Shown: positions 41,860 to 51,381, counted from the first letter of the stretch. The stretch is DNA of 64,000 bases from JAIRMO01 sp046533115 (GCF_046533115.1 NZ_JAJQRC010000001.1:248001-312000), one strand, 5' to 3'. The notes: generated by a model from the letters alone, not told the origin. A program made the numbers and translations.

Positions 41860-43538
41860 GCAAAATAGTGGGCATAGATTTAGGAACCTCCACATCGGAA
41901 ATTGCCTGTATTGTTGATGGAATCCCAAAGCTGCTTCCTAATACCCAAGGAAAGCTGGTTACCCCTTCGGTAGTGTATATCGGGCAGGATGGAACGGTTC
42001 TCGTAGGCGAGGAAGCCGCCGAATATCTTTTTACCCGGCCCGACTGTACCTTTATGGAGGTAAAGCGCCTCACCGGCAGCGGTAAAAAACTCAAAGCCCA
42101 TGGCAAGGAGTACGCGCCGGAGGAGATTCAGGCCATGCTTCTTTCCTACCTGGTTCGATGCGCTGAAAGCAGCTTGAAAGAAAAAATTGACCGGGCGGTG
42201 ATCACCGTACCGGCCTATTTTACCGATGTACAGCGGCGGGCAACCGCAAAGGCCGGGGAGCTTGCGGGCCTGCATGTGGAACGGATCATCAATGAACCCA
42301 CCGCGGCGGCCCTGGACTACGGCCTTTCAAATCTCAAGGAATGTAAAAATGTGTTGGTCTACGATCTGGGTGGCGGTACCCTGGATGTTACGGTCCTTGA
42401 GCTTTTTGAAGGGGTCATTGATGTGAAGGCAAGCAGCGGCAACAATCACCTGGGCGGTAAAGATTTTGATGAAATCATCATGAGCCATCTCGCCGATCCC
42501 GCGAAGGATGAACGGGCCCTCATGCGGCTGAAAAAAGCTGCGGAGGACTGTAAAATCGCTTTGAGCAGCCAGGATGAGTATAAGGTTTCCCTCCCCTTTC
42601 TTTTGACCAGCAAGGACGGAAAGCCGGTTTCGGTAGAAAAGACCGTTCGCCGGGAGGATTTTGAAGCTTGGGTGTCGGAGAAGGTCAATTCCACCCGGGA
42701 CCCCATGAAAAGCGCCCTGGAGGATGCGAAATTGACCCCCCAGGATTTACAGGTTATTCTTCTGGTAGGGGGTTCCACCCGGATCCCCTGTATAAAAAAA
42801 CTGGTGGAGGAAACCCTTGGTGCGGTTCCCCGCTCTCTGGTGGATCCGGATTTGACGGTGGCCCGGGGTGCGGCGATTCAGGCAGGGCTTCTTGAGGGCA
42901 GCATTAACAACGAAGATCTGGTACTGACCGATGTCTGCCCCTATACCTTGGGGACGGCACCATTGCAGGATGGCCTCCTCGGTAAGCGGCCGGTCTTTGA
43001 TCCCCTGATTCCCCGGAACACCACGATTCCCACGGAAAAAGTGAAGATCTACACGACCGCCGCCGATTACCAGACGAAGGTAATCATCGACGTGTATCAG
43101 GGGGAGTCCTCGGATCCGGATAATAACGAGCGGCTCGGGGAGGTCAGCCTCAAGGGAATTCCCCCCGCCAAGCGGGGAAAGGAACAAATTGAAGTAAGCT
43201 TCGGCTATGACATGAACGGTATCCTCCAGGTAAAGGCAAGCGTAGTTTCCACAGGCAAGCAGGTTTTCGCGGAAATCAGTACCACCGGGGTAAAGGCCAA
43301 GCCTCTTTTGGATCTGTCGAAATGGGAGCAGGCGGAGGGCGCCCGGCAGTTTCGTCCCCTGATACGTAAAGCGGAAAAGCTTATCGCTTCGGGCAAAGAT
43401 CTGGGTGACGACGTGAGCCTCCTCGTGCGGCGGATCAAGGAGGCGATTCTGTTAAAGAACAAAGAACAAGCCGAAGAGTATCGGGACGAATTACTGATTA
43501 TGGTTGAAGCGCTGGAAAAATTGGAAAAACTGTTATGA
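41856..43538 (+). CDS. Accessory Hsp70-family chaperone
   Basis: At 560 aa it is shorter than DnaK. The ATPase domain is complete: GIDLGTSTSEIA, VITVPAYFTDVQRRATAKAG, NEPTAAALDYGLS, VYDLGGGTLDVTVLELF and LLVGGSTRIPCIKKL. One helical stretch after GGKDFDEIIMSHLADP is about 20 residues shorter than in DnaK. The substrate-binding beta domain (CPYTLGTAPLQDG, LIPRNTTIPTEKV) and a short helical lid follow. The DnaK C-terminal tail is missing. It sits second in a four-gene operon with GrpE-like, TPR and J-domain genes, suggesting a dedicated, specialised chaperone system. Confidence 0.9.
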   Translation: MSKIVGIDLGTSTSEIACIVDGIPKLLPNTQGKLVTPSVVYIGQDGTVLVGEEAAEYLFTRPDCTFMEVKRLTGSGKKLKAHGKEYAPEEIQAMLLSYLVRCAESSLKEKIDRAVITVPAYFTDVQRRATAKAGELAGLHVERIINEPTAAALDYGLSNLKECKNVLVYDLGGGTLDVTVLELFEGVIDVKASSGNNHLGGKDFDEIIMSHLADPAKDERALMRLKKAAEDCKIALSSQDEYKVSLPFLLTSKDGKPVSVEKTVRREDFEAWVSEKVNSTRDPMKSALEDAKLTPQDLQVILLVGGSTRIPCIKKLVEETLGAVPRSLVDPDLTVARGAAIQAGLLEGSINNEDLVLTDVCPYTLGTAPLQDGLLGKRPVFDPLIPRNTTIPTEKVKIYTTAADYQTKVIIDVYQGESSDPDNNERLGEVSLKGIPPAKRGKEQIEVSFGYDMNGILQVKASVVSTGKQVFAEISTTGVKAKPLLDLSKWEQAEGARQFRPLIRKAEKLIASGKDLGDDVSLLVRRIKEAILLKNKEQAEEYRDELLIMVEALEKLEKLL

Positions 43539-43963
43539 CCACTACGGAGGGGATTGGGAGGCGCTATTACCTGCTGGGTCTTGCGGCGGCGGAACAGCGA
43601 AATTTGACTGCCGCCCTCCACTATGGGTCCTTTGCCCATATCCTGGATCCGGGGCTTGGTGATGCGGCGCGTCTTGCGGAAATTTGCCGGTATGAGCTTG
43701 GGGGGATGCCGGAGCCGGAAAGGTTTACTATACTTGCAGGGCAAAAGAAGTGGAAGGCGGCGGCTTTGGCGGCGAAAGGGGTTCCCCATCAAAGTGTACG
43801 GCTTCTTAACATACAGGGCTGCCTTTGGGCGCTGGCAAAACATTATGGCCGGGCGGCGGATTGTTTTGCCAGGGCATTAACAAAAGACCGCGGTAACCGA
43901 CTTGCCGCGGATGCCCTCGCCGAATTTAGCCGGCGACGGAAGTGCTTTTGGAGGTTTTTTTGA
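43535..43963 (+). CDS. Small TPR-like protein of the chaperone operon
   Basis: A 142-residue protein with at least two TPR-type helix pairs (YYLLGLAAAEQRNLTAALHY and LLNIQGCLWALAKHYGRAAD followed by CFARAL). It has no signal peptide or membrane helix. It overlaps the Hsp70 gene by 4 bases and the J-protein start by 4 bases, so it belongs to the same system. It may bridge clients or the ends of partner proteins; that role is inferred only from its place. Confidence 0.75.
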   Translation: MTTTEGIGRRYYLLGLAAAEQRNLTAALHYGSFAHILDPGLGDAARLAEICRYELGGMPEPERFTILAGQKKWKAAALAAKGVPHQSVRLLNIQGCLWALAKHYGRAADCFARALTKDRGNRLAADALAEFSRRRKCFWRFF

Positions 43964-45315
43964 CCCTTTTTACTGAAGTGAAAAAAAGCCATTATGAAAC
44001 GCTGGGTGTCGCAAAAACCGCTGCGGATGATGAGATAAAGCGGGCGTACTTCGGCTTGGTACGCAAATATCAGCCCGATCGTTTTCCCGAAGAATTCAAG
44101 GAAATCCGCGCCGCCTATGAAACCCTCAGCGACAAGGAGCAACGGGCTGAATACGATGCTATCGGTGATCTGCCATCTTCCGTTGCCCCCCTTTTCTACG
44201 AGGCGCAATGGTTCGATCGCTTCGGCAAGTACAATAAAGCGGCGGAATTTTACCAAATGATACTGAAACGTCATCCCGAACTGGACAATGTCAGGGAACA
44301 GTATGCCGAATCCCTCTCGGCGGATGACAAAACCGGTAAAGCTGCCGAAGTTTGGGAAGAACTCTGCCGCAGGCATCCTGAGAATCCCCGTTATGCCCGG
44401 GAACTGAGCCGCAGTTATATTGACCGCGGCTGGAACAAGAAAGCCCTTGCCGAAATACGGCGCGCCCTCACGTTGGACCGTACTTCCATGGACAGCTGGT
44501 TTTTGCTTATTTCCTGTACCATCCTGGGTTTAAGAAACGATCCGAATTCTTGGAATGAACTGCAACATGTTAGCGATGAAGCTCTTGAGGCAGTCAAAGA
44601 CACCAAAACCGATGAATGGAAAAAAATCATCCTTTATGCCCATGCGTTTATGAGCGGTGGCATTGAAAAAAGTGAAATTGCCAGAGGCCATTTGCGGGAG
44701 ATTATCCGCCTGATCCGTGACTGTGGTCAGAATGGGCGGGATGAAGGCCTGTATGCCTTTAAAGAAATACTGAAGCTTATTCCAAGCAACGGCCTGGCGG
44801 GTTTTTATCCTGAACTAAAGGAAATAGCCGATTTACTTTCGGATATGGATGTTGAACCAGCCTGGAGTAAGCTTGAGGTGATACGGCTGAATTTCGAAAT
44901 CGAAGGCTTGGTGAAAAAAAAGTATTCTGAAATTTTCCGCGATCTTTTCAGAATATTAAATGCTGAATTTGAAGAAGATGATGACGAGCTTGAGATTATG
45001 ACTATAGAGTGCATCATTCTCGAAGAAAGAAATATCTATGAGCCGCAGATTAGGCGTTTAAGACAGGAGTTTCCCGAACTCTACGCGCTGCACTATTCTT
45101 TTTTTCAGGAAGTGCTGCGTACCCGCGATCCGGATAAGATGTTGTATCAGCGTTTAAAAAAACATAACAAATTAAAAACTCAAGCCGGTATAAATGATGA
45201 AGATCCGGAATCTGCGCAGGAACAGCCTATCCGCCGCACCCAACCAAAAGTGGGCCGTAATGACCCCTGCCCCTGCGGCAGCGGCAAAAAATATAAACGA
45301 TGCTGCGGGGCGTGA
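43960..45315 (+). CDS. J-domain / TPR / SEC-C protein with QPD in place of HPD
   Basis: The J domain fills residues about 8-65 (SHYETLGVAKTAADDEIKRA, then LVRKYQPDRFPEEFKEIRAA). The invariant HPD tripeptide, needed to stimulate Hsp70 ATPase, is QPD. TPR-like helices follow (about 75-190), then a long helical region, and a C-terminal SEC-C zinc motif (GRNDPCPCGSGKKYKRCCG). The start is the TTG at 43960, five bases after GGAGG and overlapping the previous stop. An upstream GTG (43942) is possible but lies before the ribosome site. Confidence 0.85.
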   Translation: MTLFTEVKKSHYETLGVAKTAADDEIKRAYFGLVRKYQPDRFPEEFKEIRAAYETLSDKEQRAEYDAIGDLPSSVAPLFYEAQWFDRFGKYNKAAEFYQMILKRHPELDNVREQYAESLSADDKTGKAAEVWEELCRRHPENPRYARELSRSYIDRGWNKKALAEIRRALTLDRTSMDSWFLLISCTILGLRNDPNSWNELQHVSDEALEAVKDTKTDEWKKIILYAHAFMSGGIEKSEIARGHLREIIRLIRDCGQNGRDEGLYAFKEILKLIPSNGLAGFYPELKEIADLLSDMDVEPAWSKLEVIRLNFEIEGLVKKKYSEIFRDLFRILNAEFEEDDDELEIMTIECIILEERNIYEPQIRRLRQEFPELYALHYSFFQEVLRTRDPDKMLYQRLKKHNKLKTQAGINDEDPESAQEQPIRRTQPKVGRNDPCPCGSGKKYKRCCGA

Positions 45316-45351
45316 AGCTGCGGATCGTATCGTAAAGGACTGTTCCCCGGT

Positions 45352-45372
45352 AAAGCCTGCGGGGCTTTGTTG
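45352..45372 (+). terminator. Weak terminator after the chaperone operon
   Basis: AAAGCC pairs with GGCTTT over a short GC loop, followed by GTTG. It lies between converging genes. Confidence 0.35.
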
Positions 45373-45402
45373 ACTAGAATCCGCACTACTGATGGATTTT
45401 TT

Positions 45403-45654
45403 TCACGCCGTCCCCGCCGCGGCGAATTTCCCGCTCTTTGCCTTTTGCTGTTCCTGCCACATCCGGGCGTAGATTCCGTCCCCTACCGCAAGCTCATCGT
45501 GGGTTCCCTGTTCCGCCACCCGGCCTTCTTCCAGCACGATGATCCGGTCCGCGTTTTTTATTGACTGGAGCTGGTGGGTGATGACCACCAGGGTCTTGTT
45601 CGCCACCAGGCGGGACAGGGCCGCTTGAATTAAAATCTCGTTTTCCGGGTCCAT
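45403..45654 (-). pseudogene. Detached C-terminal piece of an ABC transporter ATPase
   Basis: The frame begins MDPENEILIQAALSRLVANK, which is the part just after the Walker B/D-loop of an ABC ATPase, and continues with the switch region (VVITHQLQSIKNADRIIVLE; the usual AHR has become THQ). It is a near copy of the end of the broken ABC gene at 47861. It lacks Walker A, signature and Walker B motifs and so cannot work. It probably arose by duplication together with the chemoreceptor insertion. Confidence 0.85.
45416..45653. repeat. 238-bp direct repeat, left copy
   Basis: About 238 bases match 47877-48114 in the same orientation with scattered substitutions. The two copies flank the chemoreceptor gene. 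Homology stops abruptly at GGGTCCA on the gene side. Confidence 0.85.
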
Positions 45655-45671
45655 GGTTTCCGGAAACTCCT

Positions 45672-47756
45672 TTAACCCCTCACCTTAAAAGGACTCACGG
45701 AATCTTCCAGGTCCCGCACCCCCGTCCTGGCGTGTTCCGCCGCCTGAACCACCAATTCCGAATTGGCGCCCAGCGCCCCGGCGCCTTCCTCGCACCGGGA
45801 TACCTTGTCGTCCACACTCCGGCTCAACTCCGTAAGGTCCCGGCACGCTTCTACCGCGCTGGCCGCGCTGTTCTTCATCGCCGCCGCCCCGCTTTCCACA
45901 TCCCGCGTTATGGCGTTAAGAACGTTAATGGTCTCCAATAACTGCCGGGAGCCGCCGTCCTGTTCTCCGACAGCGTTTTTCAAATCCCCGGAGAGCTTCT
46001 CCACCTGATGAATCAGATCGATCATACCGTCAAAGGACTGCTCCACATGGGAGGAGGATTCGGCGATTTCCTTGATCCGTTTCTGTACCGATAACAACGC
46101 TTCCCCGGAACTTTTTGCCTGCTGCGCGGTGGTTTCCGCCAGTTTGCGAATCTCCTGGGCCACCACGGCAAAGCCCTTCCCCGTTTCCCCCGCGTGGGCC
46201 GCCTCTATCGCCGCGTTCATCGAAAGCAGGTTTGTCTGCGTCGCCACATCGGAAATAACCTTGTTCATTTCCGCCAGGGCCTGGGATTCCTGTTCCACCA
46301 GCCTTGTGGCCGCCGCCGTTTCGGAAAGCCGCCGCTTTTCCTCAAGGGAAGAACGAACCAGTTCCTGAATATGGTTGTTGGTACTCACCATGTTGTTTTC
46401 TATGGAATGTATGCTCGCCGCCAATTCCTCTACCGCCGAGGAGGCCCCCCCGATTTGCCCGCTCTGTTCCCGGATCTTTCCGTCCAGGCGTTCTATTTCA
46501 TCCATCACCTGGGTTACCGATGATTCGTTTCGGATGATGGACTCGTTTTCCCGGATGATATCCGTCCGTATCGATGCTACCGCATCTTTTACCGCGGAAA
46601 CCGTTTCCTGTGTCACGGAAATTGACCGGGAAAGGTCGTCCGCCACGCTGCCGATTCGCCGGGAAGAGTCCTTGATCCTTTTTACGAGGGCGCTGATCCC
46701 TTCGGCAAACTGGTTAAACCCCGTGGAAAGGGCGGAAGCCTCCCGAGAGGCATAGTCCGGAGGCGCGGCGGTCAAATCTCCCCCGGCGATAACATTAAAG
46801 GAACTTACCAGATGCTTAAAGGGAGCCGTCAGGGCACGGCTGAAAATCAGGGCGGCCACACTGGCAATGAGGGCCAACATCAACACGATAAGGATCACCA
46901 TCCGCAGAAGCCGGGCAGAGGCGTCACGGAGGGAAACCAAAGACCCTTCGGAAACCAGAAACCACCTGGTTCCCGGCACCGGAGCGGAACAGACAAACAT
47001 ATCCCCATAAAAAGAAACCCGCACATCCGCCGATAGAATGTTATCCTTCTCAAGGGCGTATCCGGATTCCTCAAAATAATTTTTTGCCATCACATAATCC
47101 GCATGGGGGTGGACAATAAAGGTTCCCTCCCCGTCAATCAGATAGGTGTTTCCATCCTCCGTGATTTTCCGGGAACCCACAATATCCCGCAGTTTATCCA
47201 GCAGCACATCCGCGGCGGTAACTCCGATGATCTCCCCCGCGGGGTTTCTGGATGTCCGGGCAAGGCTAATGATGATGCCGCCGGTGGACGAATCAAGAAA
47301 AGGTTCGGTCATAATGGTGGTATCCGGATTTTGCAAGGCCATAATAAACCAGGGGCGTATGGTCTGATCCCAGTCGGAAGGGGGCGTCCATCCACTGCCG
47401 TCCACAAAGTAGCCGTCCGGCCGGGTCTGGGATACCAGGGTGGCAAAATACAGATCTATGGCGTCAGGATTGTCCCGTAATATGTTTGAAAAAATGTCAA
47501 ACATCAGTTCGCGGCCGGGAATAGCATGGGCCGCGGCCGCGGTATGGCTGGTCATGGCAAGAGACGGAGAAAGGGCATGCTGTATATCCGCATTGAGATA
47601 CCGCATGGTTATCTCCGCCGTGGAACGGAGATTCTCCTCGGTAATTCTGTTGATATTGGACATAAAAACGGCTGAAAGAACAATGGAGATAAGAATCACC
47701 GGAATCAAACACAATACCAAGATCTGAAAAGCCAGGGATGCGTGTTTCTTTGTCAT
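45672..47756 (-). CDS. Methyl-accepting chemotaxis protein with dCache sensor
   Basis: Membrane helix 1 (about residues 8-32) and a second helix near 290-315 bracket a periplasmic Cache-type sensor (YFVDGSGWTPPSDWDQTIRP, GGIIISLARTSRNPAGEIIG). A HAMP segment follows, then the signalling domain with the conserved hairpin tip NLLSMNAAIEAAHAGETGKG and VVAQEIRKLAETT. At 694 aa it is full length. No CheR/CheB-binding pentapeptide ends the protein. The start at 47756 has AAGGAG eight bases upstream. It is flanked by direct repeats. Confidence 0.92.
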   Translation of the reverse strand: MTKKHASLAFQILVLCLIPVILISIVLSAVFMSNINRITEENLRSTAEITMRYLNADIQHALSPSLAMTSHTAAAAHAIPGRELMFDIFSNILRDNPDAIDLYFATLVSQTRPDGYFVDGSGWTPPSDWDQTIRPWFIMALQNPDTTIMTEPFLDSSTGGIIISLARTSRNPAGEIIGVTAADVLLDKLRDIVGSRKITEDGNTYLIDGEGTFIVHPHADYVMAKNYFEESGYALEKDNILSADVRVSFYGDMFVCSAPVPGTRWFLVSEGSLVSLRDASARLLRMVILIVLMLALIASVAALIFSRALTAPFKHLVSSFNVIAGGDLTAAPPDYASREASALSTGFNQFAEGISALVKRIKDSSRRIGSVADDLSRSISVTQETVSAVKDAVASIRTDIIRENESIIRNESSVTQVMDEIERLDGKIREQSGQIGGASSAVEELAASIHSIENNMVSTNNHIQELVRSSLEEKRRLSETAAATRLVEQESQALAEMNKVISDVATQTNLLSMNAAIEAAHAGETGKGFAVVAQEIRKLAETTAQQAKSSGEALLSVQKRIKEIAESSSHVEQSFDGMIDLIHQVEKLSGDLKNAVGEQDGGSRQLLETINVLNAITRDVESGAAAMKNSAASAVEACRDLTELSRSVDDKVSRCEEGAGALGANSELVVQAAEHARTGVRDLEDSVSPFKVRG

Positions 47757-47860
47757 GGACAGCTCTCCTTTGCAACAATGACTGAAACCATCATAACAGG
47801 AAAGGAGAAAATGTACCAGACAGAACAAAAGTATGTATATCGGCCTTTGCCGTCATGCGT

Positions 47861-49303
47861 TCAAGAAAAAGGCATTGCCGCGGCGAATTTCCCGCTCTTT
47901 GCCTTTTGTTGTTCCTGCCACATCCGGGCGTAGATTCCGTCCCCCGCCGCAAGTTCGTCGTGGGCGCCCTGTTCCGCCACCCGGCCTTCTTCCAGCACGA
48001 TGATCCGGTCCGCGTTTTTTACCGACTGGAGCCGGTGGGCGATGACCACCAGGGTTTTGTTCGCCACCAGGCGGGACAGGGCCGCCTGAATTAAAATCTC
48101 ATTTTCCGGGTCCAGGCTGGCGGTGGCCTCGTCCAGTAAGATGACGGGAGCGTCTTTCAAAATGGCCCGGGCGATGGACACCGCTGTTTCTCGCCCCCGG
48201 AAAGGGTGCTGCCCCCCTCCCCCACTACGGTGTCGTAACCCCCGGGGAGGCGGCTGATAAAGTTGTGGCAGTGGGCGGCTTTGGCGGCGGCTTCAATTTC
48301 TTCCCGGCTGGCTTCCGGGCGGCCCAGGGCGATATTGGCGGTAATCGTATCGTGGAAAAGGTACACGTCCTGAAATACCACGGATATTTGGGAGAGGAGC
48401 CCTTCGCCGGTCATGTCTTTGATGGGGACGCCGCCTATGGAAATGGTTCCGCTGTCCGTGTCCCAGAAGCGGGCGATAAGCCGTGTCATGGTGGACTTGC
48501 CTGAACCAGACGGACCCACCAGAACGGTCATGCCGCCCGGCTTCATCTCGCAGGAAACATCGAACAGAACCTGCTTTTGGTTGTAGACAAAATTCACCCG
48601 GTCAAAATGGATCGTGTAATCGTTGTTGGAGCGGGGGTCGCCGGTTCGCTCAGGGGCTTTTCGTCCATCACTTCCTGAATACGCCGGGCGGAAACGGTTA
48701 TGTAGAGCATCTCGCTGATAAAAACAAAGGCCATGAGCAGGGGATCGCAGATCCGCATACACACCACGAGGAACATGATGAGGACTTCCGCGGAAAGGTT
48801 CTGTCCGGGAACTTGCCCTAAAAGAAACCAGGTTCCCAGGACCATCACCGCGGGCAGGGCGGCGTGGAGTATGGCCCCGGCCAGCCCCGCAACGGGCCCG
48901 ATCAGGGCTTCCTGCCGTATGCTTATCCGCTTTAAGTTGTCCGCCGCCTCCCGGAAGTTTTGAAACTTGCCGCCCCCCATGTTAAAAGCCTTAATCGGCT
49001 TGATACCCCCTATGTACTCCAGCATCTGGGAGTTGGCCTCGTTGATCGCCGCGTGGTGTTTTTTCCCGATGTGGTTTATCGCGTACCAGCCCAGCAGGGT
49101 CAGGGGCACCGAGATCAGCACCACCGCGGCGATGATCAGGGCAAGCCGCCAGTCGATAAAGCAGAGGGCCCCGATACCGATGAGCGGATTACCGTATCGG
49201 CCGGCAGTGAAGGTCTTCGGGGTGTTTTTGGGGAGGACCCCGGTGGAGGAGCCGAAATCCACCATGGCGTAGAAGGGCTGGTAGTTGTAGTTTGCTGTCC
49301 TCG
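47861..49303 (-). pseudogene. Frameshifted and N-truncated ABC exporter (permease-ATPase fusion)
   Basis: Three frames must be joined. Positions 49303 to about 48650 hold the end of the membrane domain (LALIIAAVVLISVPLTLLGW, ALPAVMVLGTWFLLG). Positions about 48660-48182 hold Walker A (VGPSGSGKSTMTRLIARFWD), the Q-loop and the signature LSGGEKQR. Positions about 48181-47861 hold Walker B onwards (ARAILKDAPVILLDEATASL). Frame changes lie near 48650 and 48182, and the first membrane helices are missing. Lipid A or drug exporter type. Confidence 0.85.
47877..48114. repeat. 238-bp direct repeat, right copy
   Basis: The partner of 45416-45653. It lies inside the 3' part of the broken ABC gene, just upstream of the chemoreceptor. 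Confidence 0.85.
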
Positions 49304-49353
49304 CTTAAGAGGCGCATACCCGATACTTCTACTATTTTGATTATCCGGTTTGA

Positions 49354-50094
49354 CTATCTGAGGTAAGCCAACTCCTGTACATTATCGGCGGCGGGAACGA
49401 TAAGTTCTCCTCTGGCCTCCCGTTCCCGTGCTTCCTGTATCATCTTTGCTGTCGTGGTACAACCGAAACGGCTGACCCCTACGGCCCGGACCGCCAAGGC
49501 ATCGTCAAGCTGCCGGACCCCGCCGGCGGCCTTTACCTGCATACCGGGCGGGGTATGGGCCCGCATGATCCTAAGGTCGGCGATCCTCGCCCCATAGGGG
49601 GCGTAACCCGTGGCAGTCTTGGTAAAATCCACTTTGGCGGCCACCGCAAGTTCGCAGGCTTTCTTTATCTGCTCCGCTGTAAGATAGGCGTTTTCAAAGA
49701 TAACCTTTACCAGGGCCCCGGCCCGGTGGGCTTCCGCGCTGACCGCCTGAATATCATCCTGCACCAGATTATAATCACCGGAAAGGAAGCGGCCTATATT
49801 CATCACCATATCTACCTCGCCGCAGCCCTGTTCGATGGCCCGCCTGGTTTCCAGAACCTTTATTTCCGTCAGGCTGCTCCCATGGGGAAAGCCGATGACG
49901 GTGGTGGTAATTATCCCCGAATCCTTCAGGGTACCATAGGCCAGGGAGACATCACAGGGTTTTACACATACGGTGATGCACTTATATTCCATCGCGAGAT
50001 GGCAGCCCGCCTCTACTTCCTGCCGGGTAAATTTCGGGTTGAGTAAGGAATGGTCGATCATCTTTGCAATGTCCAAAGCGGTAATGGTATTCAT
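49354..50094 (-). CDS. deoC: Deoxyribose-phosphate aldolase
   Basis: Splits 2-deoxyribose-5-phosphate to acetaldehyde and glyceraldehyde-3-phosphate. AKMIDHSLLNPKFTRQEVE opens the barrel, EVDMVMNIGRFLSGDY follows, the Schiff-base Lys is in DFTKTATGYAP and the second Lys in MQVKAAGGVR. The C-terminal GVSRFGCTTTAKM is the phosphate site, where many relatives have GTS. At 246 aa it is normal. It overlaps the oxidoreductase gene by 4 bases, so the pair probably serves one sugar-use pathway. Confidence 0.92.
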   Translation of the reverse strand: MNTITALDIAKMIDHSLLNPKFTRQEVEAGCHLAMEYKCITVCVKPCDVSLAYGTLKDSGIITTTVIGFPHGSSLTEIKVLETRRAIEQGCGEVDMVMNIGRFLSGDYNLVQDDIQAVSAEAHRAGALVKVIFENAYLTAEQIKKACELAVAAKVDFTKTATGYAPYGARIADLRIMRAHTPPGMQVKAAGGVRQLDDALAVRAVGVSRFGCTTTAKMIQEAREREARGELIVPAADNVQELAYLR

Positions 50095-51077
50095 GGCGAC
50101 TCCTGGGTAATATTTTCAAGAATATCGATAAGGGTGCTTATCTCGTCCCGGCGGTACAAGGTTTTATCCCCCATCCGGATGCGGTTCAGAAACAGACCCA
50201 ACTCCTCATAGAAGATACCTGTGGGGGGAAGGTTGATCCCCGTGGAAACCTTGATCTTCTCCTCAATGTCGAATTCCTCTGGCGGACCCTCATCCTTATA
50301 TGCGATAAGCTTATTACCATCGTATATTACCAGGGCCTTTTCAAAATACACCCGCCAGGAAGCGGTAAAGGGTATATCTGCATTGTACCAGGCCGCCTCA
50401 GCACAGACATTGAGGCCTTGATAACGGTAAAGGAAACGGTAATATTCCCGGTAGCCGATCCCCTCACGGCCGCCGGAAAAGACCTCGCAGCTTTCCGGCT
50501 TTCCAAAGAGGCTTATGATGAGGTCCAAATCGTGGATGTGGAGATCAAAGGGGAGGAGGCCACTTTTTTTCTTGTCGAAGATCCAGCCGCCGGCGGCCCA
50601 TTGGGGACAGGCAGAGAGACGCAGGAAAACCGCGTCCAGGGCCTTGCCAAAACGGCAGTCCTCCACCATGGCATGAAGCACCTGGGAAGCGGGCTGAAAC
50701 TGTACCACATGGCCCACAAAAAGAGGTACCCCCTTCTGTTCCGCCAGGCCGTACATCTCCCGGACATGGGCGCCGCTAAAGGCCAGGGGCTTTTCACAGA
50801 TCACCGGGAGGCCCCGTCCCAGGGCCTCCATGACGCAGTCCCGGTGAAGAAAGGAGGGAACACAGATGTCCACCACATCGACGGTCTCGGCCTTGAGCAG
50901 AGACTCCAGATCTTCATAACAGGGGATACCCTTGGCCTTCGCCCGATCCCGTCCTGCTTCCGAGGGATCGCAGATCGCCGCCACTTCGCAGTCCTCCAGG
51001 TGTTGATAGGTAGCAAGATGTACCTGCCCTATGCCGCCCAGACCGACCAATCCAATCTTAAGTATTCCGGTCTTCAT
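50091..51077 (-). CDS. Gfo/Idh/MocA-family oxidoreductase
   Basis: An NAD(P)-dependent sugar or inositol-type dehydrogenase. The Rossmann start is KIGLVGLGGIGQVHLATYQH, the family marker is CEKPLAFSG, and DLHIHDLDLIISLFG carries the catalytic Asp/His. The 328 aa length from ATG at 51077 is usual. An in-frame ATG at 51143 would add 22 residues unrelated to the fold. The substrate is unknown. It is translationally coupled to deoC. Confidence 0.87.
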   Translation of the reverse strand: MKTGILKIGLVGLGGIGQVHLATYQHLEDCEVAAICDPSEAGRDRAKAKGIPCYEDLESLLKAETVDVVDICVPSFLHRDCVMEALGRGLPVICEKPLAFSGAHVREMYGLAEQKGVPLFVGHVVQFQPASQVLHAMVEDCRFGKALDAVFLRLSACPQWAAGGWIFDKKKSGLLPFDLHIHDLDLIISLFGKPESCEVFSGGREGIGYREYYRFLYRYQGLNVCAEAAWYNADIPFTASWRVYFEKALVIYDGNKLIAYKDEGPPEEFDIEEKIKVSTGINLPPTGIFYEELGLFLNRIRMGDKTLYRRDEISTLIDILENITQESP

Positions 51078-51299
51078 CAGGATAACTGCAGAGACCAGTG
51101 GTTCTGGCGATTTTGGCTGAACGGGGACTTTCAGGCAAACCATTCAGGAGCCATTCCTGGGCTATGGTGTCCGCTTTCTTCTCATCATTGGTTCCGGTAT
51201 ACCGGGTTTTGATAATTTTTTGGATAATAGCATCCATATGGTAGGGTAACATTATCTATGTCCATCTAACTCCTTATACCTCAAGGAATTAGCCTGCAT

Positions 51300-51381
51300 T
51301 GGGGAGTGGAGGATTCGAACCTTCGAAGGCTGAGCCAACAGATTTACAGTCTGCCCCATTTGACCACTCTGGAAACTCCCC
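51300..51381 (-). tRNA. tRNA-Tyr (anticodon GTA)
   Basis: A class II tRNA with a long variable arm: acceptor GGGGAGT/ACTCCCC, anticodon loop CTGTAAA with GTA, T arm GGTTCGAATCC. CCA is not encoded. Confidence 0.93.

Noticed and set aside
51058..51252. 64-codon minus-strand frame overlapping the start of the oxidoreductase gene
   Set aside because: No ribosome site, overlaps a conserved gene in another frame and has no recognisable motif.
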